NCBI GenBank assembly: GCA_025786725.1
Contig: JAHLTZ010000032.1
Coordinates: forward strand, 124,001-188,000
Direction: 5' to 3'
DNA: 64,000 bases
Source: Syncephalis fuscata
Taxonomy: Eukaryota; Zoopagomycota; Zoopagomycetes; Zoopagales; Piptocephalidaceae
A program made the position numbers and the translations under genes. The notes under the pieces are model-generated. The model searched no databases and had not been told where the DNA came from. It worked only from the letters and a program-made list of their open reading frames with translations. Of the stretch, positions 45,424 through 59,047 are shown in pieces; within the stretch, counting starts at the first letter, position 1, and each line of letters opens with the position of its first letter.

Positions 45424-47588
45424 CGTAAGAACTTATACTGCCAGCACTAGCGGAATAACGGAAGAGTGGCTATAGAAACACAAGCGGGAAGTAGCTAGAG
45501 GAATAAAGCGAAAGAAATTAATGGTTACGTATATTTGGCTTTGATCGGCCTTTTATATCTGAAGTTCCGTGTTTGTGTACCTTTTTTGGATGAGCACGGC
45601 GCTGTTGCAAACAAAGGCGTCCATCTATTTACAGACATAATCTATTTTAATAACAGCATCAATGGTTTATTTAGTTGATTGTCTTATTTATTGCGTTAAT
45701 GTTGGTACAAAATATTAAGCAGTTTATTAACACTTAGCATGATTTGTGGGTCAAACGAAATCTAGTATTTTATTATAATTATTACTTTACTTTTAATTGT
45801 TCTACGATAATGAGCATTTTTTGGTTGTAAACGACTTATTATTCTTTTAATTGATTTTTTAATATATTCGCTATTATACTGAATATATGTTCTATAATAA
45901 TGAGTAGTTTTGGGGGGTAAAATAACCTTTATTCTTAATGCATTATTGCTTCATTTGGTGTTCTATGATGTACCAACATGTTGGGTAGATTGACTTTTAT
46001 TATTTACACTCCATTTATCAATGAATTAAACTCGGCTGTTTACAAATATTGACTGACAGGCTCACATCTCACAATCTACGTCATCACATTCCCTTTCTCT
46101 TTCTTCACACTTGATAGCATATATCTATACATATACTTGTACACTCCATATATGCTAACTAGATAGTGTCAGTATTGACTGGCTACTAGTCAATTACAAA
46201 CACCTTCTACACTATGTCCTTGCATTGCTCTTTTGTAATCTGACCTTTATTACTCCAAACATTGGTATTGGCAGCTTTATTGACACGGTAAGTGCATTTT
46301 CGGCTTGTTTGTATGTTATTTTGAATATGTCTATGTTTAAATCTCACTATATGATTTGTTTATACTATGGATCACAATTGCAGATCATTTGGCAACAGCT
46401 TTGCAATCTCAACAATAACAGTACGATCTACTACTGTCGAGACTGTATAAGCAACTGCCAGTACGATTTACAGTGACTATCTGCAGTGGCGATTTATTGC
46501 AAACTAAAGTATACAGTGAATTTGGTAGCATATAGTCATCACAGTACTCTGTATGCACACAACCGCCAGTACGATGACTGTGTTGACTATATGCGCTGTT
46601 AACTTTTAGTCAATTATCTTATTTACACTCTTCTACCATTTTTGACAATCTCACTTATCAGTATTTTCTTGTATATAACCAATAATGATTGTAAGGAGCT
46701 AAAATGGCCTTTTTAATATTGTGCTGTTGTTCTGAATCAGTACTATAACTAGCACTAGACTTCATGGTTAGTTGTTGCTTGAGCATTCTCTGATTATATA
46801 CTTAGCCAGTCTACATTTTAAACGCGTCATTTCTTAAAAATCGTATGTAAACAGTAGTATGTTTATTGAATTTAGTATGGTTTTGCAAACGCAGACGATA
46901 TTATACAAATAGCTGCATGCATTCCTATCGCCAGCTGTTTGAGAATGGCAAGACAACTAGCATTAATATGCTATTTTATATGTCTATCACTGCTGTACAT
47001 TAAGCTTTTACATCTTGTTACTTCAGACCATCTATTATTTGTTTACTACTATTTCTGCCTAAATATTAGATATGTTATGTTAGTGCTGTTGTTTGTATTT
47101 ATCTCATTATATTTTATTTTAAATAATAATAGCTTTTGGAAAAAGATAAATATTCTTTTTTATTTTGCTAGAATGTAAAACGATATAAATCTAAACAAAT
47201 AATCAAAGTAGAATATGTGTATATGCTTTTATGCTTAAATAAACAAATTGAAATTTACAAATAATATAGATAGTAGCAAATAGACGGGTTCTATTAACAG
47301 GACGCAATAAATAATATATATATACGCACAAGATAATAAATCTAGCATTAATAATACTTACCACCTAGTTTTACGTTTAGCTAAACAAATATCTAGTCTA
47401 ATTACGCAAATACTATCAGATGTGGTCATTCAACCATCAATCACGTCAAATTGCTAATAAATTAACAACAAATTAATTCGCTTGTGTGACGACTAATTAC
47501 CTCACTATTATATTAATCATACCTTTCCTTGACTTACGCGTCATCATTCGTGTCATTGCTACAGTTTACTCTTATTAATAGCCATACT
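45424..47588. other. Gene-poor A/T-rich region
   Basis: 2.16 kb between the PhoD-like gene and the carrier gene. At 46380-46600 the short motif CCAGTACGAT or close variants occur three to four times along with CAGTGA/GACTAT pieces, giving a weakly repetitive patch. I see no credible protein-coding exon or RNA gene; open frames here are hydrophobic by composition only. Confidence 0.45.
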
Positions 47589-48897
47589 ATGGCTTCACCT
47601 GTGACTACCAATAAATGGAAAGATACCATGGCGGGCAGGTGAATTGCACTAAAATGTATAAGGAATCACTACCTAATGAGCTGTTTGCTTGTATGACAAT
47701 GTATAAACAACTGCTGCTGTATTATTGAAACAGTTTGGCAGGTATGGCCCAAGTAATTGTGGGCCAACCGTTGGATACGGTCAAAGTAAAGTATATTTTA
47801 GTAAATAAAATGCAATAGACTATTAATCCAATGCTATGTGATACATGTTGCTATTGTTATAATGATTAGGTACGACTTCAAGTAGAAAACGCGTCAAAAG
47901 GACGATTTCAAGGTCCATGGCATTGTATGGCTGATACTGTACGGCATGAAGGCTTTCTTGCCTTGTATAAAGGTAAATAAAGAAGTTGTGTACAGGTGCC
48001 GGATCAATAGCAGATAGTAACTGGTAAATATACCAATGTTGAACACATTAGGCATGGCTGCTCCGTTGGTTGGCATTTCGGCTGTTAATGCACTGCTATT
48101 TACTACCTATTCAACTCTAAAAGATTTACAGACAAGACAACTAGGCCTGCCAAGTACAGAACAATTGGGTTCACGACATATAGCACTGGCCGGAGCGGGT
48201 GCAGGTACTTAAAAATGCCACATCAATAGCTAATAGACTATTCATTTTATTATAACACGAATAGGCATTGTTAATAGTTTGTTAGCATCGCCAGTTGAAA
48301 TGCTTAAGGTGCGATTACAAGTACAGCGCTCGCTAGTTGGCATGTCGCACTCGCCAGCCATTTACCGCGGCCCCATCGATCTAGCTCGGGCGATAATTAC
48401 CACAGATGGTTGGCGCCACGGATTGATGCGCGGCTTTTGGATTACCGTCGTGCGAGAAATACCGGCCTACGCCGCATTCTACACAAGCTTTGAGCTAATG
48501 AAACGACGCCTAACTACTAGCAATAGTGCAGCAGATCAAACAAATGCAGTAGCCAAACCGGCCTCTGGCAGCTAATGCTTGCCGGATCAACAGCCGGTAT
48601 AAGCTGTTGGTGTGCGTGTTATCCGTTTGATGTTATCAAATCACGAGCTCAAAATAGTAGCCAGCGTCTTACACCCAACTATATTACTAAAATTGCACGT
48701 GAAATTTATCATAACGAAGGCATGGCAGGTTTCTGGCGAGGATTCATGCCTTGTGTTCTTCGTAGGTAAGTCAACAACCGCATTGCATTTCTGTACAATT
48801 AAGATAACATGTAATTTATTCTTTGATCTAATACAGTATTCCAGCAGCGGCTGCAACATTCACCACTTATGAACTAGTGATGCAATCGCTTCATTAG
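47589..48897 (+). CDS. Mitochondrial carrier family (SLC25) protein
   Basis: Exons 47589-47638, 47734-47785, 47870-47972, 48052-48204, 48265-48775 and 48837-48897. Three repeats each carry the carrier signature: QPLDTVKVRLQVEN, SPVEMLKVRLQVQ and YPFDVIKSRAQ, with matching EGFLALYKG and EGMAGFWRG halves. The protein exchanges a metabolite across the inner mitochondrial membrane. ISAVNALLFTTYS and REIPAYAAFYTSFELMKRR resemble the carnitine/ornithine/basic amino acid subgroup, but I cannot assign the substrate. There is one frame break near 48570, just before the third repeat, at GGCAGCTAATG; one added base would restore continuity. The first exon splices with a GTGAAT donor. Confidence 0.82.
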
Positions 48898-48926
48898 ATC
48901 CAAAGAACAAATGCACTGCAAGCGGT

Positions 48927-50328
48927 TTAATAGGTAGATTCAAAGTATGCCTTGGAACCAGTTGGATCTGGGTTCATGGTCTTGCTGCCCTTGTTCCAGT
49001 TGATGGGGCAAACTAAAAGAATACAAATTATTATTATTCAATTATTAAACAAATAAAATTACTAGTATTGCTACAATAATCTAAGCTCATTTCTTACCTT
49101 CACCGTGCTCATCGGTAAACTTGATGGCTTCAACAAGACGAATAGCTTCATCAACGTTACGGCCAATTGGCAAGTCATTGACGTGCATGATGCGGAGAGT
49201 GCCCTTTGGGTCAATGATAAACAGACCACTGTAGTTTGTTATAGCAACATTAATTGAGCGTTAGTATGCTATAAGTATGCTATATATATATCAGTCTATA
49301 GCTTACCGAAGAGCAACGCTGTTATCCTCAACCAAGACATCATACTTGCGAGAAATTTCCTTCTTGATATCAGAGACTAGATGGTGTTTAGTGTTATTAG
49401 TATACATTGTATGATGCGTATAATAGAATGGCTTACCAAGTGGGATCCTAATTTAAAAGTAGTGTATGTTATCAAATTATTAATCATTATTAAATGGCAC
49501 TATTATTATTATTTACTTAAGACCGCCGAGACCACCTTCTTTTCTAAAGAAATCATCAGTACACATGCAATGGTTATAAACAATAAAATTACCTTGGAGA
49601 GTTACTATAGGGTAATAATACATATTATAAGTAAATTAGTAGCTGGTCTAACAATAATGTGCCACTAACAATGGCCATTATTATCACTTACTTCCAGGCC
49701 AAGTGAGAGTATTCACTGTCGACAGAGATACCGACCACATCAGCTCCAAGCTTGTTAAATTCCTCAATGCGATCGCTGAATGATATCAGTTAGTCTTGCT
49801 AACCAATCATACTTTGTGTATAATCTACCTGAAGGCAATAAGTTCAGTTGGGCACACAAAGGTAAAGTCCAATGGCTAAAGCCATAATGATCAATCAGCA
49901 TGCTATAGACAGCCAGTATTGGCCACTTACGTAAAAGACCATAACCAAGAAGCGGCCCTTGTAGTCGGAAAGGCTTAGATCCTTGAATTGGCCATCCACG
50001 ACAGCGGTAGCAGTCCAGGCTGGAGCTGGGCGCTAAAATGATAGAGCGAATTAATCAATTGTTTTGATAGACAAATAGCCGCCCATGTAGACGCGTATTG
50101 CAAAAAGTCGCCTACCTGAACGCGAGCAATTTCGTGAGATACTTGAGCAGTCATATTGTGAAGTTGACGGGTTGATAAACTAGCCAAAGGAGTGATTGTT
50201 CGCAATGAAGCAGTAGCAGAAATAGAATGCACAGGAGAGATACCGGTGTGGGCAAAAGAAGTGGGCGAGTGAACGCGCAGCCTTTTAGCTGGATTCATCC
50301 GGAAGATGGAGGAGCGGATTGCTTGCAT
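48927..50328 (-). CDS. 2-Cys peroxiredoxin, mitochondrial type, with micro-exons
   Basis: Ten exons: 50328-50116, 50032-49931, 49875-49829, 49775-49692, 49604-49593 (12 nt), 49543-49517 (27 nt), 49447-49437 (11 nt), 49376-49307, 49228-49098 and 49012-48927, totalling 260 residues with all phases consistent. The peroxidatic Cys113 is in [12 protein letters not shown] and the resolving Cys234 in [10 protein letters not shown]. The GGLGG loop motif and the C-terminal YF (KAYFESTY), both linked to peroxide sensitivity in eukaryotic Prx1-type enzymes, are present. About 60 basic, Ser/Thr-rich residues precede the catalytic domain and read as a mitochondrial presequence. Thioredoxin-dependent reduction of hydrogen peroxide is the known reaction. 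It is divergent from RPS15. The three tiny exons lie together in the loop around the GGLGG motif. Confidence 0.9.
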
Positions 50329-50798
50329 AAAGATAGTTGAAGACTTCGGAGCAAAACGGATAAATCCGGGTAATTACGTCGATAATTGGCTTAAAGAACA
50401 GTAAAATCGAAAACTTGCTAATTAAAACAGATACTGGACAAGGGGAAACAAGTTCTTATGGTCAATGAACAGTAGAATAATAGTTGTGGGAAATCGTGAT
50501 TAGAAGTCATCGTCGTCATCATCAGTGTTATTACTAATGTTATTATCAGTTTTACGGTGTGATGTGAGAGTATGTGTTAATTAATCGACATTATCAGTTT
50601 ATTTTGATTTGTGTGATGGCAACCCGCAAGTCTATTAAATCTATTAGATGTCTAAAGTTAAAGTAAACTTGAAATGGATAATTAGACGGCCACCATCATC
50701 CCAAGCTCATTGCCCACACACTCGGCCCGTTCGCCCTCTTTTCTGCTACATCGGAGTGCTTCCTTGTCTGCAAGCATCCATCCATCCATCCAGTCAAC
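50329..50798. promoter_or_regulatory. Divergent promoter peroxiredoxin / RPS15
   Basis: 470 bases between the two start codons. The RPS15 side is pyrimidine-rich (CGTTCGCCCTCTTTTCTGCT at 50727) and has a (CATC)n run directly before the ATG (50774-50791), typical of a ribosomal-protein leader. Confidence 0.45.
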
Positions 50799-51900
<1,102 letters not shown>

Positions 51901-52475
51901 ACGCATACACAATGGTGTAATCCTACGGGCGTGTATGTGTGTGTGTATGGTGCTTGTGTTGCCGACACATGTGACCGGAATAAACATTTACTTGCTGTCA
52001 ACGAGAACACTAACGAATGGCCAATTATTAATGTGCTATTAGTTTTTGTAGTTATGTGATGTATACTATTAGTTGATTTATTGGTACTATAATTATATTT
52101 TGTATTTTAAATGAGTAGTATTGTAAATTGTTATGATAAAAATTAAAGAAAAATAGTAAATACCATTATAAGCTGGTTAAAGTATTAGTTGACATTAATA
52201 ATTATAGAATCGACAAGCACTGCAAATCTCCAGTATCATTATCAGATATAATAACTGCTATTCTATATATATATATATATGCGATAGACTTTATAGGATA
52301 TGTACCCAGTATTGATACATAACAATATACAATGTTCAAGTAGATAAACCATTTTGATTATTTAAGCAACATTAAAATTTATTAATCTAGTATAACTATT
52401 ATTGTACACAGCAGTGAGAAATAGTTAAGCTAAAGACAAATTTGTATAAGTGTGATAGACTTAGTTGTATGCTTT
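51901..52475. other. Intergenic
   Basis: About 575 bases of A/T-rich sequence between convergent genes, with a TG-rich stretch (GTGTATGTGTGTGTGTATGG, 51931) just after the RPS15 stop and (TA)n near 52267. No coding signal. Confidence 0.55.
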
Positions 52476-53645
52476 TTAGTTGGTAGAATCGCTGGATTGT
52501 CTTGGTTCATAAAGCGGTAAAGGATCCGAACCACTATCCATAGAGTTTATTCTTTGTGGATAAGACGGGGGAGACATCGAACCACTACTAAACAAGCCCC
52601 TTCGAGAATTACTGCTGAGCTGGTCGTCTGATAGATAATCGTAATTGGGCGGATTCCTTGTTGGTAGCAACAAATCACTGTAATTGTCTTTAAAATGTTG
52701 TAAAGTTTCAGCACGCGATCGAGAGTAGATTATTGTATAAAGCCTTGATAAGTTGCTCCACATGTCCTCATTCGCTTTGATGATCAAGCTATCACTTCCT
52801 TGTTCAGAAGTGAGTTGTTTTATAGACCGCACATATTTATACTTGGCGAATACCATGTGGTTATTTGTGATACATCCACCTAATAAGCATATAAATACAT
52901 CTGCTAGTATAAACAATGAAAGCTTCAACTAACCATTATCAATAGCATCGCCAATCATCCATCCTTTTGCTTTCATATCACGTGCAACTATTCAATTAAG
53001 CATTAGTAATGTGTTACTGTAATGGATATGCACTCACTTTTTATATTTTCAGAGAATATAGAAAGTGCTATCTGTAAACTGGCAAAGCCGTTAGCTATAT
53101 GGTAAAAAAAGGAATGATTGCACTCTGGCATAGCAATCATGTAGCATTCATCTCCTTTTTTTGAGAAAACCTTCTGATAGCATGATAAAATGGACGTGTT
53201 GGAGAATCGTCTTTAGAAATATTATAATCCCCAGAATATAATGTCTATCGATAAAGTTATTATACCGAAAGTTTAAACTAATAGCAAATATACGTACATG
53301 GTAGAGGTTAAAGGGAAAATAATCACTCTGACCCTTTCTACATACAACAGTAGCATCAAGTTTACGGTTCTTCTCTGTGACGTATTCTGCGTTCGCAATA
53401 TATCCATCTTTTTCTTCATTCATACGTGAATAGATAGTAAGGCCCTTGATGCCAAATGGACCAGGCCGCTTTATTTCATATCCAAAAATAGGATCCACTA
53501 TTATACTATAATTATTACCATTGTATTACAAGTTCATAAAGTCTCTACCTTCTTTCTTAGTGAATAGGCCCGGCAATGCCATTACATCCTGACTGACTGA
53601 TAACAATACCAGTAGTGGTACAAGATGCTTGGTTCCAGGTAGCAT
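52476..53645 (-). CDS. Orphan secreted protein
   Basis: The ATG at 53645 starts a signal peptide (MLPGTKHLVPLLVLLSVSQD, VMALPG). Exon 2 begins with DPIFGYEIKRPGPFGIKGLT and continues through ATVVCRKGQSDYFPFNLYH; later exons contain GDECYMIAMPECNHSFFH, KGWMIGDAID and a Ser/Pro/Asn-rich, low-complexity C-terminus (SGSMSPPSYPQRINSMDSGS). Cys-Cys spacing suggests a few disulphides. About five introns. Two frame breaks lie in homopolymers: a run of seven A near 53162 and a run of seven T near 53115. I do not recognise the family; no transmembrane segment apart from the signal. A secreted or lumenal protein of unknown role. Confidence 0.55.
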
Positions 53646-54301
53646 TCTTAAATTCTTATTTAGTATTTGTATTGTTTAATCTCGTAAAATGTTGCAGTCG
53701 TACAATAAGAATCAGCGGGAATAGAGTGAGTTTTGTGTAATAAAGCAATAAAAAAATTGACGAATTATCTGTTTATTTATAGTAAATCGCAACACAGTAA
53801 TCAAGCAGATTTATTGGTTAAAGATAGAGACAAAAGCCTAAATAGTGGCCATCATAAAAGTAAAACAAATCAGCTGAGCGATAGCTCAAAATGGACTAAA
53901 ATAATTACATATAAAGATTGAGAAGCTAACTGGCATTTAAATGTCATTGTCTTTTTTTATTATCTACTATCTGGTTTGCCAACATGGCAACTTGATACAA
54001 GTATAGTAACAAAAAAATTAACGTATTTAAAAAAAACCATCGAAATAGTAGTGAATAACGCAGCCGTCTATTTGTTTATCTTATGTCTATGATTACTAAT
54101 TATAAATGCTAATTGTTTGTAAGTAGCATTGTTGCTATTTTATTAATTCACTACTTTTATAACATTTATAAATTATAAACGTAGTTATTCTTTATTTTAC
54201 GTATAATAGCAAAAGTACGGCAATAATTATATTGAAATATACTTGTGGAGTGCATTTACTTTAATGAATTTAAAAAACAAAAGAGAATAAACAGCTAAAC
54301 T
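53646..54301. other. Intergenic upstream of orphan secreted gene
   Basis: About 655 bases that include the promoter of the secreted gene and the 3' flank of the DDT-domain gene (both minus strand). Strongly A/T-rich; nothing else recognised. Confidence 0.5.
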
Positions 54302-56038
54302 TTAGGCAAAAGCATCGTCATCATCAATAGTATATGATGTTGTCGAGTTGTTTGCTTTAGTATTTGGCCAAGCTTGATTATTTGACGCAATCGTTGATGC
54401 TTTCTCTTTGTTGGAGCGATACTCTGCAGCACTATCATCATCACTACTAATATAGGCTGTATATGCCTTTGGTATCGCATTGGCCCAGGTGTCAAGGGTG
54501 GTTTGTTGACGCGATGTCGGCACTTGGGCCACAGCTGTAGCTCCAATAGGCCTAGTTTGGCCATTGCCATTATCCGACGCGATGCCACGTCGTGATTCCG
54601 GTGGCTCAAGAGAGGATTTTGTGTTTCTACGTTTTCGTTTATTCTGTTGTGCCGATTCACTTTGATCGCTACATGATCGATCTTTATCGCTTTCGCCGTT
54701 CATTGATTCGACGTCATCAATCGAGGAGTTGATATTATTGTTATTACTATGGTCGCTGTCTATATTGTCGGTGTGTTGAATTTGATGATCATTTTCTGTT
54801 ATATAGTTGCTATCGTCTTCCATAATATCATCTTCGGCCGTTTCAAATTCATAGCGCACAACCTGTCTTCTAACGCGTGTTCTTGTCTCACGAATCTCCG
54901 TGCTATCTAATAGAGCAAGTGCACGTTCTCGTGCCTTTTCTTGTTGTCGGTGACGCTAATAAAATGGAATAAACTTTAGCTAGCCGTCGACAGGTTATAC
55001 GTATTTATTGTTACCTTTTGTATTGCCTCTGAGCGTGCTAATAGACGCTGCAATGCATTTTTAAGTTCTGATTCGGTGTTTAAAAACTCCATTCTAAATA
55101 CTTCAATTAAATCAAATAACTCGTCTATTGTAGTTGCCACCTAGTATACACGCATGTCAATTGAACGTAATTCAAATGATGCTTACTAGCCTACCACTTC
55201 CCACGTATCATAACTATATGGCTTATTAGAAGTATTCTTCTTACGCCGATAGACTCGTGGCCAATCTAAAAAGTATATTAATAAGCAATTTAGCACAGTA
55301 ATACAATACAGCTACTTACCACCAAAGAACCAATAGCTACGTTGTTGTTTATCAAATCCCACCGGCTGGCTACTTAGAATATTCAGTGCCGATTTATCCA
55401 TATTATGTGCCTTGCGTTGTATCTGGTCAATTTTGACACGAACATCTTTGTTATTTTGCAAATGCCAATCACATAGTAACCATAGCAAATCCAACTAATA
55501 AATCAAAATATTGGTTAGCAATTTAATTGATGAAAAATGCACGCATACTTTTGTAGTGGCCGGTAATAAATGATATGCCTCCGAGTTTTCTAGTGGTATT
55601 GGATTTTCGGTAAATGGATAAGCTTCTTCTAGACGAATATGCTTTGTCAATAGTCTTGATAGTGACTTCTCCCAAGGTTCATTGCTATTAAAAGTGTCAA
55701 CAATAAATACCAACATACTAACCATTAATTACTCCTTCTAACCTTTTACTAATAGATAACGGCTTGATCAATGCTCTATGTATATCACCGAGTAATTCAC
55801 CAGGCACTTTACGAACTAGTTCATGCTCCAGTATCTATCGTTGACGCCATTACTTATACTGTTGCTCTATTTTGCTTTTATGCCAAAGCTATATTGCTAT
55901 GAATCTACCTACCGCTGGGTCGACCTCAAGCTTATCAACACAGTCAGAGAAAGTATTTAGAAAGGCATTAAGGTAAACAAATTGCCATGCAGACCGAACG
56001 GCCAGAATCTTTGACGATACTTTGCCAGGCTCACTCAT
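54302..56038 (-). CDS. DDT/WHIM-domain chromatin protein
   Basis: The start MSEPGKVSSKILAVRSAWQF opens a DDT-like helical domain (FVYLNAFLNTFSDCVDKLEV, ELVRKVPGELLGDIHRALIK). WHIM-type segments follow: LLWLLCDWHLQNNKDVRVKI and PVGFDKQQRSYWFFGG (the G-x-D-x-x-x-R-x-Y-W-x-F motif of WHIM2/3). In the known families (ISWI partners such as Acf1, WSTF, Rsf1 and CECR2), these domains form a ruler over linker DNA and contact ISWI. A central coiled coil (RLLARSEAIQK, RHRQQEKARERALALLDS) precedes a long acidic, Asn/Ser-rich tail with RKR-type nuclear signals (KRKRRNTK). I see no PHD finger or bromodomain, so a stripped-down ISWI-associated factor, closest to RSF1 or Ioc-type proteins, is inferred. Confidence 0.65.
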
Positions 56039-56576
56039 AGCCTACGTCAAGTCGCAGTAGCCAATAGCACGGGTTGTATTTTGAACAATACAGCACTATT
56101 AAAATACTGCTATAATGGCGCAACAACAGATAACCAATAAACAACGGCAATTATAAATGAACGCGTAAGTTATCGTCAACAATAAAAGAAAAGGAGCGCG
56201 ACACGAGCAAAAAAATACAGACGTCTTTTTCTTTTCTTAGATAAACGTGCCTACCTATATTTACTGTGTATTTGTGTGTGTATGGATTAGTAACTAGAAA
56301 TCAAAAGATTAGTTAGTTATAGGATTTGTTAGTAATAAAATACATTGGGAACCAACGAACAGCTGCATACTCTTCTTTTCATTCACTCTATCTTGTTAGC
56401 CGCTTATCTGGCTTCATTACACACCGTGCGCACGCACCGGCAGCCTCGCCGCCCATTGGTGACAGCAGCTACTGCCCAATTCTTCATCTCTTTTAAATTA
56501 TCTTTGTTAGAAGTGGCTATTGTGTCATTCTACTTGCTTCAGTACTATACAGCCTGCTACGTCAATAGCCGTATCA
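56039..56576. promoter_or_regulatory. Divergent region DDT protein / F-box protein
   Basis: About 540 bases between two divergent starts. The part upstream of the F-box gene is pyrimidine-rich. Open frames through 56345-56590 are not protein-like. No factor site assigned. Confidence 0.4.
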
Positions 56577-58715
56577 ATGGTGATGACCGTCAGTAGCTGT
56601 TCTACCAGCAAGTTGTCGATTGACAATAGCAGCAATATTAGTAGCAACGGTGACCTAAAAGAAGCGGGAAAAGAAAGGCTTTTAAGCATTAATCTGTTCA
56701 ATAGTGTACAAGACGAGACGTATTTGCATGGTACCACGCCATTGGCGATGGTGACTAGTTGCACGTTAAATGAGAGTCAACAGCAGCATGAATTAGCAGT
56801 AGAAGAAGAAGAAAGAAAAGCGACATCCGTACCAACAGGACGTCTTGTCCTTGTTCTGGGAATGCTACCTTGGGATGCTCGTCGCTTAATACTTGAGCAT
56901 ACTGGCGCAGTTACGGTCGTTCGTTTAGGGAGAACTTGTCGTTTATTAAATGTGCTTGTGCGCAATGACGCTGGACTTTGGCAACAGTTCTATGAACAAT
57001 CGTTTCTTCGAGATGCACAGCGAGTTGAGCATGAGTTTCTTGAGTGGTGTAGTGAGGAACGCAGCAGTCACTTGAAAACTAAAATAGATGAGGCGCTATT
57101 TACTCGTAGTAATACCGATCATGGTGCCGGACAAGTTTTACGAAGTGGTGCATTTGCCGATGCATATGCACGATTAAAGTTGGAAAACGGCGGAATTACT
57201 GCACCAAACGAGGTTATTGATCAAAAGATAGCAGAGGAACGTAGTATGGATTGGTACAATGCTTATCGACGTAGAGCGGCCACAGAGGCCAATTGGTGTG
57301 CTGGCCGCTATGTGCGACATAATGTACCGGCTCCAGCGCTTGATGTACGTACAGCAGCTACGTTATATGCACTAGGTATTATCAATACACCACGAATGCT
57401 GGCCGGCAGTGCTGCGGGCCTATTGCTTTTACAAGCGGATCGTCTTTACTGTGTGTATCAGCCACGTAGCCAAGATGCATCCTTTTACGAATTGGATGAA
57501 TTGGATTTGGAAGCGGAAACAGCCGGTGTTCTACAGGTTCGTGCAGCACATATGAGCGGCCAATGGATCGTCGTCGAACTATACGATCCAGAATATCCAG
57601 ATGATGGCGGCTTGTTAAGTGCGTGGCGTATTGGCTGTCGCCAGGCAAGCTGTGCCGCTGAACTTAAAGAAGGCGGCGAACGAGTACAAGAGGTACGTGG
57701 TCGATGGGCATTACTGACACGCCGGCAACAAAGTGCCACTATATTTGCAGTTGTGGATCTTGAGATAGGTAAGCGAAGTATTGACGAATTACGTGTACAA
57801 TGCCGGTCGGCCGAGTTATTACATGTTGATAATGAGCATGTTCATTTATTGGTCAATGAACATGTTGACGGCCAACGGGATGATGAAGGCATTTACACTG
57901 ATCCATCACCGCCAATATCGTCTACGCAAGAGACAACAACAACAATAACAGCAATGGCTAGTATGGATGAAGAAACAGACCCATCTTTACCTTTGATTAA
58001 TAGTAATAATAGTAATAGTAATGATATTAGCAATAATAGCAATAATAGCAATAATAACAATGTTAATGCCAATGCCAATGCTAATACGAATGCTAATACG
58101 AATGCTAATGCCAATGCTAATACGACGAGTTCTTTGCCTGTAATTACTTGCGCCATTCATTGTCTTTCTTTGGATTCGCCGCCGAGTTTAGTAACATCAG
58201 TGAAATTACCATCTCCTAAACGTATGTTGTGCCGTTCATTGCGTATTCGAGTCGTGGATGCTTGTCGTGTTTTACTCGAGTACATCGAGTCAGGTAGTTT
58301 TGATGTGCGCGTTGTTGTACATCGATTAAATACATCATTGGCCAATAATTGGGCGGGTAGCCTACACGGCGTCCATCCAATGCTGACAATGAAGAGCATG
58401 CAATTGTATTGATTAGTTGGTATCGTCGACGACCTGTAGTGATTCGTGATTGCACGGCCGTATGGACTAAACTAAATGCTCATGACGCGGCCGCTGGCTA
58501 TTTAATATCGCCATCACTTGGTCGATCCGGCCTACTTTTCCACAGCGAGTATTTGAAGGCGAGGCACGCTTATGGATATGTCCACTTGGCAGCCGCTAAG
58601 TGATCTCGGATATTGGCCGCCAGCGGCCGGTCCTAATCTTGTAACACCGACATTTATTGCGCGAATGAAAGAGGCCGATGGTGGGCTTGAGATGTGGAAT
58701 TTTGCTGCTTGGTGA
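56577..58715 (+). CDS. F-box-like protein with Asn/Ala repeat
   Basis: The ATG at 56577 (MVMTVSS) is the first in frame. Residues about 105-160 look like an F-box (LGMLPWDARRLILEHTGAVT, VRLGRTCRLLNVLVRNDAGL, WQQFYEQSFL), followed by a conserved-looking WYNAYRRRAATEANW, the usual F-box helix/W-K transition. A beta-rich C-terminal half (LLLLQADRLYCVYQPRS, QWIVVELYDPEYP, RWALLTRRQQSATIFAVVDL) may form a propeller. A low-complexity insert SNNSNNSNNNNVNANANAN, built on hexanucleotide AATGCT-like repeats, lies at 58010-58125. F-box proteins recruit substrates to SCF ubiquitin ligases. The frame shifts near 58390 and near 58580, the last 110 residues lying in two further frames. Confidence 0.6.
58010..58125 (+). 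repeat. AATGCT/AATAGC-type hexanucleotide and trinucleotide array
   Basis: An in-frame array of AATGCT/AATACG/AATGCC units coding Asn-Ala and Asn-Thr dipeptides, preceded by AATAGC/AATAAT units coding Asn-Ser and poly-Asn. All units keep the reading frame of the F-box-like protein. Confidence 0.8.
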
Positions 58716-59047
58716 TACTGCTTGGCCAGTTCACAATGATTGTTGGTGATCAGTGTACTGAGAATGGGCGACAAGCGTTTCTTTGTTCTTTGTTGTAGAA
58801 ATATGCCTTTGCAGCAGTAATGTAATACTTTTGTTTAAATTTAAATATAATGTTTAAAACCAATTTGGAAGCATGCATTGTTGTCGTAATATCTCGTTAA
58901 GTTAGGTATGTTGATTGTGTCCAAGGCGATATATCCATTATAAACAGTTCGCATCCAAAATAAATTTGAACTACATCAATTATATCTTTTTCTAAGCATT
59001 ATTTTATAAGTAATTTATGCGTATTTTATTGAAATAGTCCGATAAAA
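58716..59047. other. Short intergenic region
   Basis: About 330 bases between two plus-strand genes, A/T-rich; nothing recognised. Confidence 0.5.

Noticed and set aside
46225-47178. Two hydrophobic short frames between the PhoD-like and carrier genes
   Set aside because: Composition follows from A/T-rich DNA; no convincing ATG, motif or splice partner.
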